64,000 nucleotides of DNA, from positions 70,990,001-71,054,000 of the forward strand of contig OZ231126.1 in NCBI GenBank assembly GCA_965153355.1, read 5' to 3'. This DNA is from Flaccisagitta enflata. Its lineage: Eukaryota; Chaetognatha; Sagittoidea; Aphragmophora. Below, one piece after another: positions 22,905 through 33,650 of the stretch. Made by a program: the position numbers and the translations under genes. The notes beneath the pieces are model-generated. The model was not told where the DNA came from. It saw only the letters and a list, made by a program, of their open reading frames with translations, and searched no databases. How positions within the stretch are numbered: the stretch's first letter is position 1; each line of letters starts with the position of its first letter.

Positions 22905-24030
22905 TCATTTTCAGTTGCTAAAGGTCTGTTTCTGATGCAAACTTTGGAAAGTGATTAGCATGTATAACTACCCCTGCCCAGCCACACCACAGCCCCACAA
23001 ATTACAGATCGCATTTCTAAAGCTGTCCTTGATTTGGGATCCTTATTTTTGTACATTCAGTTGAGCCTTGTTAATAGTTATTAGTTAATATGCGCAGGCA
23101 CACCAACAAGCCTAAACAGTCGTCTAGTTTACTAACCAACCAATTCATAAACCAGATTATCTATCAACCATCTAAGTTGTTAATCCTCTCTCTCATTATC
23201 CGAAAAGCTGATATGTAAAAGATGCACGATGTCGATTATAATCATCAAAGAAAAACTCAAAACTGATGGCCTAGCCATCAATCTTGAATACTGTAGTTAA
23301 GAAAGCGAGGGCCGAGGAGAAAATAGATCTAGTGGCCAAAGAGTGATATTTAATGAAATCAAGGCCAAGTTGATCAAAAGATGCCCCCATTGACTGACTC
23401 ACTATGAACGGCCACAGATCATAGTAGAGCTAAACAGACCAAAAGTAGAGCTAAGGATATGGGTCAGTGATTTTCTAAAGTTCGTTGTACAATAAACCAT
23501 AGATTGGAATTCATATTTGATAATGAAACCAGACAAGCAGAGGAGACCCACACAGTGACATCACTACAGTGTTTCAATGAAGTAATGCATCTGAAATAAT
23601 GAACCTCACTCTTTTAATTGTTTTATTTACCTTTGATTAATTTCTTTTCCTGCTTTGGCTGATCAAAATATTTGTCAGAATGGGTTATCCAATAAGGATT
23701 CCAGTAGAGTAATTTTCTCTCTTCTCAGCCTAAAGGGTGACAGACTTTTCTAGTTTTCAATCAAGAAAAAATGATCTTGAAAAAAAAAATTGAATCTGGC
23801 TAGGACTAAGACAATATAAACTTTACCTAAGCAACAAGTGTTCTGAGAATTCTCCTATGCATACAATTCCTTATGTTTTGAAATTATGTTGCCGTGTGGG
23901 TGTCCTAATCAGATATTAACCTCTGCATGTCTGATTTCCTTTATTAAATGCCACTTAGTGTGCGTATTTTTTTGTATGACAAATTTTGAATTTGGACCCA
24001 CTAGTCCTTTTCAAAAAACCAGCCTAACTG
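22905..24030. other. SLC1 intron between exons 7 and 8
   Basis: Mostly unique sequence. 23880-24015 is a single arm of the 16880-17290 element. No further exon seen. Confidence 0.45.
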
Positions 24031-24031
24031 G

Positions 24032-24210
24032 CCAGGTACGCAGTTACCAAAGTCGCATGTGAGTAGGCAGGGGTAGTAATAAAACGGCTAACCAAGGCAT
24101 CAGGGCAGGAGTGGTAATGCAAAAACCGCCCATAAACGCCAAGAGAGGAAATTGTTACGGACTGACTGACAGATGGACCAACCAACATAGCGGGTTATGG
24201 AGTCACGTGC
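24032..24210 (+). mobile_element. Hairpin-tailed repeat in SLC1 intron
   Basis: GTCGCATGTGAGTAGGCAGG, GGGCAGGAGTGGTAATGCAAAAA, GACCAACCAACATAGCGG, tail GTCACGTGCACGCGAC ending 2-3 nt short of a TTA. Confidence 0.7.
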
Positions 24211-24290
24211 ACGCGACTTAACATATTCAGGGTATTTCAGTAGCATGCATTCTGAAGAGTTAAACAATACTTGCATTTGGATGAAATTAC

Positions 24291-24456
24291 CGGAAAGGAT
24301 TTTTTCTAACAACAATGGCGTAGATAAGGGGAAGTGCAATGACAGCATGTAGAAAATGGCCGATCAAAACTGTGGCAATGTAAAGTCCCAATCGACTCAA
24401 CAGGACCAAGAAGTCTGATGTCTGCAATATCTGGCCGCAAATGAGAAACAGGATAC
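24291..24456 (-). CDS. EAAT: SLC1/EAAT transporter, exon 7 (TM5-TM6)
   Basis: Encodes about residues 244-298. It contains ILFLICGQIL (end of TM5), RLGLYIATVLIGHFLHA (TM6), and ends RKNPF, matching the EAAT ITRKNPF before hairpin HP1. The acceptor is TCCTGCAG|GTATCC and the donor TTTCCG|GTAATT. The polypyrimidine tract of this acceptor is formed by a (CT)n microsatellite that is GA-rich on the + strand at 24461-24529. Confidence 0.92.
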
Positions 24457-24460
24457 CTGC

Positions 24461-24529
<69 letters not shown>
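24461..24529. repeat. (GA)n forming the exon 7 polypyrimidine tract
   Basis: On the SLC1 strand it reads (CT)34 immediately followed by CCTGCAG and exon 7. Confidence 0.95.
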
Positions 24530-24531
<2 letters not shown>

Positions 24532-24865
24532 TAATATGAATTTTTTTCTCCCCAGGACTGACAATTAGAGTTTAACTATACACTTTTTTATCCGCCACCT
24601 CTAACGGAAGTGGCAGATGGGACGCAAAAACGTATTTGGCGCCAAAAAGAGTTTCCCATTGGCGTTTTTCAGGTGTTTCACTTGGTAATGAAGGGGTAGT
24701 AAGATTTAAGGAATTTATAGTGGATTTTCTGTGATCATTTTGAAAATTTAAAAATTTCCAGAATTTTTTGTGTCATCAAAAGATTTTTTTCATTTCTATA
24801 TACTATCTTTATTTATCTTTATCAGTTTTCATTTTTCGTAGTTAATTATTCACTTTTCATTTTTT

Positions 24866-25415
24866 ACTTGCCCTGCTCTCACTCCACTACTTCAGCTGAT
24901 CACTCCAAACAGGGCATTGGGTACCGCTGACTATGTGCGATCCTTGGATGACTAGTTAAATTTCACTTGTCATTTTTCCCTTTTGAGCAGCAGCCCCGAA
25001 GGGGTCAATGACCTATGCTTTCACACATATGGGGGATTTTCTCCTTCTGCTACGTACCCCCCCCCTTCCCCCCAGCCTTGAGGCCCGTATCTCAGCCTTT
25101 AGGGCCATATACCAGCCTTAAGTCCCAAAACCCAGTTTTGAGGCCCAAATCGAAACCTTCAAGCCTAAATCCCCACCCCCTAGGCCCAAATTCCAGCTTC
25201 AAGGGATTTGGGCCTCAAGGCTGGGATATCGGCCTCGAGGCTGAGATATGAGGCTGGGGGCGGGGGGGTGCAGAGAAGAAGAAGAAGGAGAAGGAGAAAA
25301 TCCCCCATATGTGTGAAAGCATAGGTCATCAACCCCTTTTGGGCCGCTGCCCTGCTCCCTTTTCAACTTCAACCACAACCTACTAATGCAGGGCACAGGT
25401 ACCACTGACCATCTT
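24866..25415. repeat. Two minisatellite elements of the AAGGC subfamily, SLC1 intron
   Basis: GCCCTGCTCTCACTCC with GGTACCGCTGAC at 24866-24935. Then GCAGCAGCCCCGAAGGGGTC, TATGCTTTCACACATATGGGGG, units of CCTTGAGGCCC, opposed units, and the inverted flank at 25300-25370. Confidence 0.7.
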
Positions 25416-25530
25416 TGCGACTATTTTTTTTTAACTTTTCATTTTTTTTCTTTTTTCATTTATTTGTTTTTTTATTTTATTCTTTATTTTTTAATTCTCA
25501 TATTTGATTCATTTCTGTTCATAATTTTTT

Positions 25531-25712
25531 TTTAGTGGCGTGCACGCGACTCTACAACCCGCTTTGTCCGTCCGTCCGTTGTTCAGTCGGTTGGTCGGTC
25601 ATGTTTTACTGTTTATGTTTCTTTGACCCCACTGCTGCTGCCCTAATGGTCTAGTGACCTCAAATATGGCCCCTGCCCACCCACATGCAACTTCGGTAGC
25701 TGTGTATCATTG
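25531..25712 (-). mobile_element. Hairpin-tailed repeat in SLC1 intron
   Basis: GTGGCGTGCACGCGACTCTACAACCCGC followed by a TCCG array. The body reads CTAATGGTCTAGTGACC and CCCCTGCCCACCCACATGCAAC, and the head remnant is GTAGCTGTGTATC. Confidence 0.7.
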
Positions 25713-25983
25713 CATGTTCATTGCAATGTACCATACTTTTAACAATTCTTTTGTCACTATTTTTTTTTTCAATTATATTTAATATTTTTTAATCATATTT
25801 TGTTAATCAAATTCTTTGTAACTATTTCATCAATTATATTTCAGAGTTATATATATTTCATCAGTTCATTTGTTTTGATAAAACAGAAAATAAAGTAAAA
25901 TGAATGATCGATGATTATCCCTCATGCTTATATCAAAATTGTATCATCCCAAAAGAAATGCTGATATGAATCTGTTTGTGAGT

Positions 25984-25985
<2 letters not shown>

Positions 25986-26060
<75 letters not shown>
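25986..26060. repeat. (CT)n microsatellite
   Basis: Pure CT in the SLC1 intron between exons 6 and 7. Confidence 0.95.
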
Positions 26061-26064
<4 letters not shown>

Positions 26065-26384
26065 CAAAACGGAGATATCATGTCGATGGCCATGCTCTTA
26101 ATAATCTTCATCCACAACAAGAAAGTAATAAAATTTCTGTTTTCTTTTATGATATTGATAAAAAGCAAATGGGATGATTTGAATGAAAAAACACCACCAT
26201 GCTTTGCTCAAGTACTTTCCTAAAGAGTCAACTATGCATCACAGGCACTGAGAAACTCGTCAGTGACGATACTTGAAGACGCTATGAAGTAACAAGATGG
26301 GGATGGTTGTACATTTTCAGAAACCCTGCTAATCAAAGTGGGCACATAAAAGAAAAAAGTTTGAGAACGGAAAAAGTATTCCTA

Positions 26385-26552
26385 AACAAGGCCAGACACA
26401 CGGCAGTTCAGTTGCAAACGGTTGGGCAGGAGCAGTAAAGCAAAAACCGCTTAAAAATTTGGAAATATCTTGGTCAGGCAAACGGATGGATGGACATATG
26501 GACGGACCGAATGACCAACGCGACAAATCGTAGAGTCGCGTGTCCGCGTCTA
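26385..26552 (+). mobile_element. Hairpin-tailed repeat in SLC1 intron
   Basis: AAACAAGGCCAGACACACGGC head, GTTGGGCAGGAGCAGTAA body, GGACGGACC array, terminal GAGTCGCGTGTCCGCG of the TGTC-loop subfamily. Confidence 0.7.
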
Positions 26553-26800
26553 GAAATACATACAATCTGAACAAATATAGCAAATTGCTTCTCTAGATAG
26601 ATATGACATAAGAGTATGAAAGTAGGTCATCAGTAATTTAAGAATTATTGATTTCAGGAGAGGAGCCTTCGGAGTTTAAAAAAAGAACCTAAAAAACGCG
26701 AATGTCAATACAGCCTTTCATCCAAAATTTTCTGTCATCCAGACCCTTTGCGATTACTTAGTGTGTTGTTTTTTTTTAATTTTTTCTTACAATGATCTTT

Positions 26801-26990
26801 TTAAGTCGCGTGCTACGCGACTCTACGCTCCGCCTTGTCGGTTGGTCAGTCTATTGGTTGGTCACAAATTACATTTTTTATGATTTTTATTCTTTGAACG
26901 TACTACCCCTGCCCAAATGGTCTGGTGACCAAAAATATGGCCCCTGTCTACGCGCACACGTCTGGGGTAGCCATGTATCCGGCCTTGTTT
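26801..26990 (-). mobile_element. Hairpin-tailed repeat in SLC1 intron
   Basis: Hairpin GTCGCGTGCTACGCGAC (7-bp stem, 3-nt loop). Body CCCCTGCCCAAATGGTCTGG and head GGGTAGCCATGTATCCGGCCTTG. Confidence 0.75.
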
Positions 26991-27153
26991 GCATTCCAAT
27001 GAATCCACATTCTATGCCCTCCCACTTGCGGCTACTTGATAGTAGTGTATCCGCCCTTGTTAACTTAAAAAAAAAGAAATCCAGTTTTGTCTTGGATGTA
27101 TCCATAACGGCCAATCTCAGTTCACTATACTGTTTTTTTGTTTGTTTTTTTAC

Positions 27154-27339
27154 CTATGGGTGAGTACCACATGAATAGGGACACAATCTGCATGATGGCG
27201 CCGTTAAGACATCGAAAGAGTCTGATGAGTGGTTTGCCCTCGTCCCCCATTAGACTCAAAACGACGCCCAGTATGACCGAAAACACGACAAGACCCAAAA
27301 TATTGCTGCCTGGCGCCATTGCTCCTTGGGGATCTGTGT
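27154..27339 (-). CDS. EAAT: SLC1/EAAT transporter, exon 6 (TM4c-TM5)
   Basis: Encodes about residues 182-243. NILGLVVFSVILGVVL matches NxLGLVVFS of EAATs, and the exon ends in IMQIVSLFMWYSPIG, matching the conserved MWYxPxG at the end of TM5. The acceptor is GTTACAG|ACACAG and the donor CCATAG|GTAAAA. A 2.35-kb repeat-rich intron separates it from exon 5. Confidence 0.93.
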
Positions 27340-27479
27340 CTGTAACAAGATTATGGAAAAAAGAGGTGGGAAATGAAATCATCTGGGTCATTGATATCAA
27401 TAACATGTACTTTGATCTGAACGGTTTTAGACATTTTAGTCATTTTAGTGAGATTTTAAGTTCAATTAGCTGATATCAA

Positions 27480-28325
27480 AAAATCTAAAGTTTATTGTCC
27501 TAGCTTTCAGATGTGTCATCCCATCTCTATAAGTAGGTCTATCAGTTCATCTGTTGGTCCGTTGCTCTGTATTCATGCTCAATATGCCTCTTAGAAAATC
27601 ACGCAGACCGCGGCAGCTGACCCATCGAATCAAGATCTTCATTAAAAAAAAATCAGTCTTTCTCTTTATTGTTCACAAGTGACACGCAAAAGCAAGGCCA
27701 CAAGACAGCGGACAGTTAAATGCATCCTTTTGGACAGCGGCCCAGAAGGGGACAAAGTCCTGTAGAACATCCATCCGTCCGTCCGTTAGTCCCCCCCCAG
27801 GCCCTCTCAGGCCTATAATCTGCCCTCTCAGACCTGAAATCTGCTCTCTCAGACCAGAAATCTGCCCTCTCATGCCTGAAATCTGCCCTCTCAGATTGAA
27901 GGGCAGAGGGGGCATACTATCTTGGCCAAAAAAATCTTCCGCCCATCGATTTTGGTGTATTTATTGACAAATGAAATGAATATTATTCTATCTCAAATCA
28001 ATATACATATTGTATTACTTCTCTTAGACTTGATGACAGCCTGTATTCATCAAGGAAGCCATTCGCAGAGCTTCTAGAAGTATTCTGGAGTGATTGCGCT
28101 CCATACTTCTTTTGAGATTAGAAATTTCTTTTTTTTTTCTTCTTTGAGTGACCATAATTTTTAAATGGCTGGGCCAATTTTGTTGCGACTAAAAAATAGA
28201 AATGTTATAGATTTTTATATACCTTTAAAAGTATTCATTCAATTTTCAATAATAAATGAAAAAAAAACATTAGTATGAAAAATATACAGAAACTGTCGTA
28301 CAAAGACTTTGTTTTTGTTTTGTTT
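27480..28325. other. SLC1 intron between exons 5 and 6
   Basis: Contains the short CTCAGGCC copy; the remainder is AT-rich with nothing recognisable. Confidence 0.4.
27722..27915. repeat. CTCAGGCC minisatellite element, short
   Basis: TTTTGGACAGCGGCCCAGAAGGGG, GTCCTGTAGAAC, TCCG array, five units containing CTCTCAGxCC. Confidence 0.65.
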
Positions 28326-28540
28326 TTAGTTGCGTGCTGCGCAAATCTATAAATCACTTTTTGGTTCGTCCGTCTGTTGGTTGGTCTGTCCATCCGTCCA
28401 TGCGTCCATCTGTCTGTCGGTCGGTCCGCCCATTAACAAGGCCGGATACACGGCTACCCCAGTCGTCTGCGGGTGGGCAGGGGCTGTATTTGAGGTCACT
28501 CAATCATTTGGGCAGGTGCAGTGAGGCCAAAGACCGCAAA
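28326..28540. repeat. Two truncated hairpin-tailed repeats head to head
   Basis: A reverse copy starts TTTAGTTGCGTGCTGCGCAAAT. It is interrupted at 28434 by a forward head AACAAGGCCGGATACACGGC whose own tail is missing. Confidence 0.6.
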
Positions 28541-28890
28541 ACCCAAACAAGCCCGACCGGACAACGATGCGTCCGGGCTGTGTCTCAGCGTGTATTGATC
28601 ATGTGACATATATGTATGGACAGACAGATGGACGAACAGACGGGTGGAAAGACTCTCAAAACATGTTGGTTGATCATTTGTTTCAGTGTAGGATATCACC
28701 GTGGCCAAAAACAGCCAAGGAACGCGGTTTTTGCACAGGCGTGATGGACGGACGGACGGACGGACGGATGGACGGATGGACGGATGGACGGACGGACGGA
28801 CGGACGGACGGACGGACGGACGGACGGGATGACAGACCCTCTTATAGAGATGCGTTCCTGACGGACGCATCTAAAAAAGTAAAGTGTGAC
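28541..28890 (+). repeat. Divergent hairpin-tailed subfamily (GATGCG stem) with GGAC array
   Basis: Interior ACGATGCGTCCGGG, a GGAC tetranucleotide array at 28746-28826, then CTCTTATAGAG and a hairpin with stem GATGCGT/ACGCATC followed by TAAAAAAG. The architecture matches the GTCGCG subfamily but the stem sequence is unrelated. Confidence 0.6.
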
Positions 28891-29028
28891 GGACGGACCA
28901 ACGGACGGATGGACCAATGAACGGACGGACCAAAGTCCGTTTAAAGGCTTTTTAATGCACATTTTATGTCTTGAATTGTAGTTAAGAAACTTGGAGGAGT
29001 AAAAAGATATTTCAAGTGTCTTTTTTAA

Positions 29029-29427
29029 AAACAAGGCCAACACCTATAAGTCGCGTGCGAGATTTACAGGGTAAGAATGACTTAGAATAACTTAGTATGA
29101 CTTAGAATGACTTAGAGTGACTTAGAATGACTTAGAATGACTTAAAATGTCCAAAAAGGACTTAAAATGCCTAAAAAACCTAATGACCAAAAATGACTTA
29201 AAATAACTTAAAATGACTTAGAATGACTTAAAATGACTTAGAATGACTCAAAATGACTTAGAATAACTATTAATGACTAAAAAGCACTTAAAATGACCTA
29301 AGAATCGATGTTATATAACAAAAAAGTAAAGTGTGACGGACGGACCGACGGACGGACGGACGGACCGACGGACGGACGGACGGACCGACAAAGCGGGGTG
29401 CAGAGTCGCGTGCACGCGACTAAAAAT
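29029..29427 (+). mobile_element. Hairpin-tailed repeat with decamer array
   Basis: ACAAGGCCAACACCTATAAG head, decamer AATGACTTAR array at 29078-29300, GGACGGACC array, GCGGGGTGCAGA, perfect palindrome GTCGCGTGCACGCGAC at 29405-29420, TAAAAAT. Confidence 0.8.
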
Positions 29428-29689
29428 ATTTGTCTGTCTGTCTGCCTGACTTTTAGTTGATAGTGCTGCTGCATGCGACTTAGGTCTAATGACCTTGGTC
29501 ATTACAACTAGGATATCACTACATGAAGATTGATAAAAATATTTTGTAGGCAGGAGCTGGTAGAAAAATCTTGCTTGTAGGCAGCTAAAAATTTTGTCGG
29601 ACCCTGACTGAAAAACATCCCTAACTCGTGTTGACAAAACAAAAGCAATTTGGACAGCCGAGTGGGTCTACACTCTACAGTCTACACAC

Positions 29690-29824
29690 CTGTTTTTATT
29701 ACAATGGAGCCATTGGAAAGTGTGTAGTTATAACCATACTCTTGTGAAACAGTTTTGTATTTTTGAAATGATGCCGCAATCAGATTATTTGGCACCATAT
29801 TACGAATCAAATCCATGATGTTGT
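29690..29824 (-). CDS. EAAT: SLC1/EAAT transporter, exon 5 (DLIRNM, glycosylated loop)
   Basis: Encodes about residues 137-181. MDLIRNMVPNNLIAASFQKY corresponds to the nearly invariant LDLIRNMFPxNLVxAxFQQY block before the TM4 loop. The extracellular loop carries two N-glycosylation sequons, N169-Y-T and N174-G-S, where vertebrate EAATs are also glycosylated. The acceptor is TTCACAG|ACAAC and the donor AAACAG|GTGTGT. Confidence 0.9.
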
Positions 29825-30097
29825 CTGTGAATTAAAAAAAAGTCAAGATTTTGAAGAGGCTTGGGACTAAGGAGACTTAAGTCCAATCAAGTTTGCCCAA
29901 ATCTTGGCTGAATTATCCAAATTCTGGCCTTAACAACCCAGATTCTGGCCACTGAGTCTCCAAGATGCAGTTATGGGTCTCCAAGTTCCTGAACCTAGCC
30001 CCTTAGGCTAGGATTCTGGTCTTCAACTCTCTTACTCAGATAATTGTATATTTGCCTTTAAGAAGATCCAGAATTCAGAATCACAGTGCCTTTGTAC

Positions 30098-30181
30098 CTG
30101 CAGCGTTGATTTCTTTTGGAGATATGCCCTTGCTTGTTGCCATGCCATCTCCCGGCCTGATCGTCACCACACACACAATTC
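30098..30181 (-). CDS. EAAT: SLC1/EAAT transporter, exon 4 (end of TM3)
   Basis: Short exon for about residues 109-136. It encodes the end of TM3 and the conserved IRPGD segment, equivalent to the IKPG motif. The acceptor is ATCTCAAG|GAATT and the donor GCTGCAG|GTACAA. Short as it is, both phases match the neighbours and the residues fall at the expected place in the family alignment. Confidence 0.88.
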
Positions 30182-30438
30182 CTTGAGATGGAAATTGACA
30201 AAAAATCATTTTGAAAGCATCATTGTTATCAATAAGATAGAATTGAATACAAGACAAGAATAAAATGCATGGAATTAGAGTATCAAATTTTACCAATCTT
30301 TGTATTTAAGTAGATATAGGTGAATTCATTATGGAGGCTCAATTCAAACATGACGAAGTATGACCAGTCATCCTTACATTAATGACATCAAAGCGATCTA
30401 AATCCTATATTCGCACAGAAAAAAAAAATCCCTTTCAC

Positions 30439-30597
30439 CCTCAATGGCGGCGATGATGGTTGTGGTGAAGTAGTAGCCAATGGCTATGCTACCCATGCGG
30501 CCTGAAGACGCTGTGTCCAAATTGGCCAACCCACACACAATTGAGGATATAATGAGGGGAAGAATAGTCATGTTCAAGGCACGAAGAAACATTTCAC
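30439..30597 (-). CDS. EAAT: SLC1/EAAT transporter, exon 3 (TM2-TM3)
   Basis: Encodes about residues 56-108. It opens with GEMFLRALNMTILPLIISS, the TM2 signature equivalent to GEILMRMLKLVILPLIVSS in EAATs, followed by a short loop and TM3 (YYFTTTIIAAIEG). The acceptor is GTAACAG|GTGAAA and the donor GAGG|GTGAAA. The GRMGS before TM3 corresponds to the family G-K/R-x-G turn. Confidence 0.93.
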
Positions 30598-30793
30598 CTG
30601 TTACGAAAAAAATAGTAATAATAACTTCGCTGATATACAAAAAAATCAGTAAATCAGATTGACAAGGAAAAGCTAGCACAGATGGAAAGACCAAAGAGGG
30701 GAGCTGTCAGTAAAATCATCGACTATCGAACAACAACAAATTCAACAGCAACCACAAAAAGAACCACAATAACAAAACCAACAGCAACCACAG

Positions 30794-30911
<118 letters not shown>

Positions 30912-30934
30912 AACAACCACGTGGTCAAGTTTAC

Positions 30935-31082
30935 CAGGAAATCGAATGGCTTTTATTTGTCTTTTATTGAGAGGGGGTCCAAATTTGACCAGGACCATCG
31001 CCAAAGTCGTGCCTATGACAACGGCCAAGAGCGTAAAAAACAAAAGAGCATTACGCCGAAAAAATCCCCGTAATTGTTTTAA
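30935..31082 (-). CDS. EAAT: SLC1/EAAT excitatory amino-acid transporter, exon 2 (TM1)
   Basis: SLC1 proteins are trimeric plasma-membrane symporters that take up glutamate and aspartate. This exon encodes about residues 7-55. It has the basic pre-TM1 motif FFRRNALL, matching LRRNALLLLT in EAATs, then hydrophobic TM1 and the FPG that begins the pre-TM2 region. The acceptor is CACTTCAG|TTA and the donor CCTG|GTAAAC, with the last G completing a glycine codon with the next exon. All downstream exons are phase-compatible (148, 159, 84, 135, 186, 166, 178, 121 and 398 nt). The gene lies wholly inside ChaC intron 2 and is antisense to it. Confidence 0.9.
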
Positions 31083-31159
31083 CTGAAGTGAAATAAAAAG
31101 AAAACAAGGCTTTATAAAAAGTAGTTATGACTGGCCCACGGGTGTGCAGGGGCAGTCTT

Positions 31160-31182
31160 CAAAGAAAGAAAGAAAGCAAGAT

Positions 31183-31269
<87 letters not shown>

Positions 31270-31515
31270 GAGAAAGAAAGAAAAAATGAATGAATGAATA
31301 AAGAAACAAGGTCGGATACACGGCAGTCCAGTCGCGGACGGTTGGGCAGGAGCAGTAACGCGAAAATCGCTCGGAAATCAAAAATGTGAGGGACAGACGG
31401 ACGGACGGACGGACGGACCGACGGACCGACGGACCTACCGACCGACACGGCAAGGTGTAGAGTCGCGTGTCCTCGACTGAAAAAATAGAGAGAGAAAGAA
31501 AGAAAGAAAGAATGA

Positions 31516-31586
<71 letters not shown>

Positions 31587-31620
31587 CAAGAAAAAAATTG
31601 AGAAAGAAAGAATGAAAGAA
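31160..31620. repeat. Two AAAG arrays flanking a hairpin-tailed repeat
   Basis: AAAG arrays at 31160-31278 and 31488-31620 with AATG and AAGC variants. The copy 31303-31486 probably inserted into one original array. Confidence 0.9.
31303..31486 (+). mobile_element. Hairpin-tailed repeat
   Basis: ACAAGGTCGGATACACGGC head, GTCGCGGACGGTTGGGCAGG, GGAC array, GTGTAGA, GTCGCGTGTCCTCGAC tail. It sits between two AAAG arrays. Confidence 0.75.
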
Positions 31621-31914
31621 TGAGGGAATGTATGGATGGACGAATCAAAGAAGCGTCCAAATGGAACACTGATCGTTCTTTGAGCAACCAAAAAAAATGC
31701 CAATTTTGATAATGTTCAGTCAGCCTAGTTTGATAATAAGTGGCGGCTGGGCAAAACCTCAGCAAAACCAGTGCGCCCGACAGTGAAGCAGAGTGCCTTG
31801 GACACGCGGGCACATTCTGAATTAAGGCCTAAATGAACAACTAATAACTACCTGGAGCAGGTCACTGTTGCGCTTATGAGCCTGTTTCTTACTCCCATTC
31901 CTTTCACTTATTAC

Positions 31915-31932
31915 CTTCCACTCCGCCATCAT
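31915..31932 (-). CDS. EAAT: SLC1/EAAT transporter, candidate first coding exon
   Basis: On the minus strand the end of a possible exon reads ATG ATG GCG GAG TGG AAG followed by a consensus donor GTAATAAG. It ends in phase 0, exactly what the next exon requires. An upstream acceptor-like TTTGCAG ends at 31993, so the non-coding or coding exon may extend to 31992; the frame stays open across that stretch. This would supply a short cytosolic N-terminus (MMAEWK), giving a total of about 530 aa. No conserved sequence can confirm it because SLC1 N-termini diverge. Confidence 0.45.
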
Positions 31933-32341
31933 GCAAGCTTTTTTCCAAGATTTGAGACCAAAAAGGTGAACCAGAATTGTGAAATTGAGGGTCTGCAAAA
32001 AAAAAAAAAAAAAAAAGAAATAAAGAAAAAAAAAGATTAAAGGAGAATACATTTTTAATAGTTCTTACATTCATAATCAGAATTGTTCTTTCATTCATAG
32101 TTTCAAAATGCCCTGGTCTTGAATTTTGTGGACACCTTTCTTTGTTTCTGCAAGATAAATATGCGCCACCCAGCAAAAAGATTGCGTCTAGCTTAAGCCA
32201 TAAGCCATAAAGAAGCAGAAAAGAATCTCAAAGAAAATGCAGGAACCAGCAGTTTATCTCATAAAAAGGCTTTGGCAAAAAAAATGAATATCAAGCCAAA
32301 TTACAGAAGAATTGTTTCATTGTTGTGCTATTCTTTACTCA

Positions 32342-32505
32342 TTTTTAGTCGCGGACACGCGACTCTACACCTTGCCGTGTAGGTCCGTCGGTAGGTCCGT
32401 CGGTAGGTCCTTTGGTCCGTCACATTTTTGAATTCCGAGCGGTTTTCGCAGTACTGCTCCTGCCCACTGTCCGCGACTGGATTGCCGTGTATCCGGCCTT
32501 TTTTT
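32342..32505 (-). mobile_element. Hairpin-tailed repeat
   Basis: Hairpin GTCGCGGACACGCGAC, CTCTACACCTTGCC, TCCGTCGGTAGG array, CTGTCCGCGACTGG interior half-copy, GTATCCGGCCTT head. Confidence 0.75.
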
Positions 32506-32792
32506 TTTTCTATTTGGATGCGGGCCTCGTGAATGTGAAAGAAGAATGTAAAAAGAAATCATGTTTGAGTCTATTCTTGCCTTAGATTTATAAAATAAGG
32601 TTTGCCCTCTCCTGCTTCTACCTCGCCAAGTTATTGCTCGTCCAAGATAAACGCGTTTTTAACGGACCACCACGTTCGTGTGCTCGCAGCGCTCACTAAG
32701 CTCGCTCGCTCTGCAGCGCTCTACTTTGTTACTCTTGATTACTCAGTTCTCAGGCTTGCTCACTCACTTTACCCACTCCTTCATGGGATAGT

Positions 32793-33650
32793 TACCGGTA
32801 ATGGCGGCTGTCTCCGTGAGGAAAAAAGTCGTAAGCATTGGTCACTTTTCAACATGCTTTTATCTTCAGTTACTGAAATTTTTTTTTTTTTTGGTGAAAC
32901 TGAAAATTAAAGGAAAAAAGGACCAAGCCAAATGAGCTAGACGCGCTAAAATATTCTATATTATTCAGCCAGACAACCAGCTTTGCTCACTGACATGCTT
33001 TTTTGTATTTGCATTCTTAAATCAAAATATTGATTTATTCATCCTATCTAGAATCAGAGATAAAGAGCAAGCTAAATGAGCTAAATGAGCTAGAATATTT
33101 AAAAACGCCCTCACAGATGAGCAGCTCTGCTCACTAACATGTTTTTTTCATTTGCTTGCTTAATCAAGTATGAAAATATTTATTTATTCATCATATTTGA
33201 AATCAAAAAGAAAAGACTGAGCTAAGTGAGCTAAATGAGCTAAAATGCTAAAAACGCCCTGACAGATAAGCAGCTGTGCTCATAAACATGTTTTTTTGTA
33301 TTTGCATGCTCAGGTAAACATAAGTACACTCCTTTATTGATCCTACACAAAATCATAAAAACTAAAAAAAATTTTCATTCAAATTTTTCGCAAAAAAATC
33401 TTTAAAAAATCATAGCGCAAAAAATGTTTGTCATAAAGCATTCTGCTTGGCGCCAAATGAAAGAGATTTATCAAATTTACTTACCCTATCAATTCTATCG
33501 GAGGCCACATTTGGTCGTTGGAGTTGCCCAACTTCCGCATAAGAAAATGAAAACCCTGTTTCTTTCAAATATGTCAAAAAGTCGAAGACTGACTTCGACT
33601 TTTTTCCCGATAATTCATGAATATGTGTTCATGCTGTAAATGCGTTCAAC
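32793..33650 (+). repeat. GTAATGGCGGC-family repeat
   Basis: TACCGGTAATGGCGGCTGTC, GAGGAAAAAAGTCGTAAGCAT, repeated GAGCTAAATGAGCTA with CTCACTAACATGTTTTTT blocks (three internal subrepeats), TTGGCGCCAAATGAAAGAGA, ending TCGACTTTTTTCCCG. Lies in ChaC intron 2. Confidence 0.7.

Noticed and set aside
29400-29427. Calling the hairpin-tailed repeats Helitrons
   Set aside because: The palindrome followed by CTAA is suggestive, but the head is ACAAGG rather than TC, insertions do not lie cleanly between A and T, and no Rep/helicase partner is present.
33424-33639. 71-aa ORF
   Set aside because: It lies in the GTAATGGCGGC repeat family; the same region is not open in the other copies.
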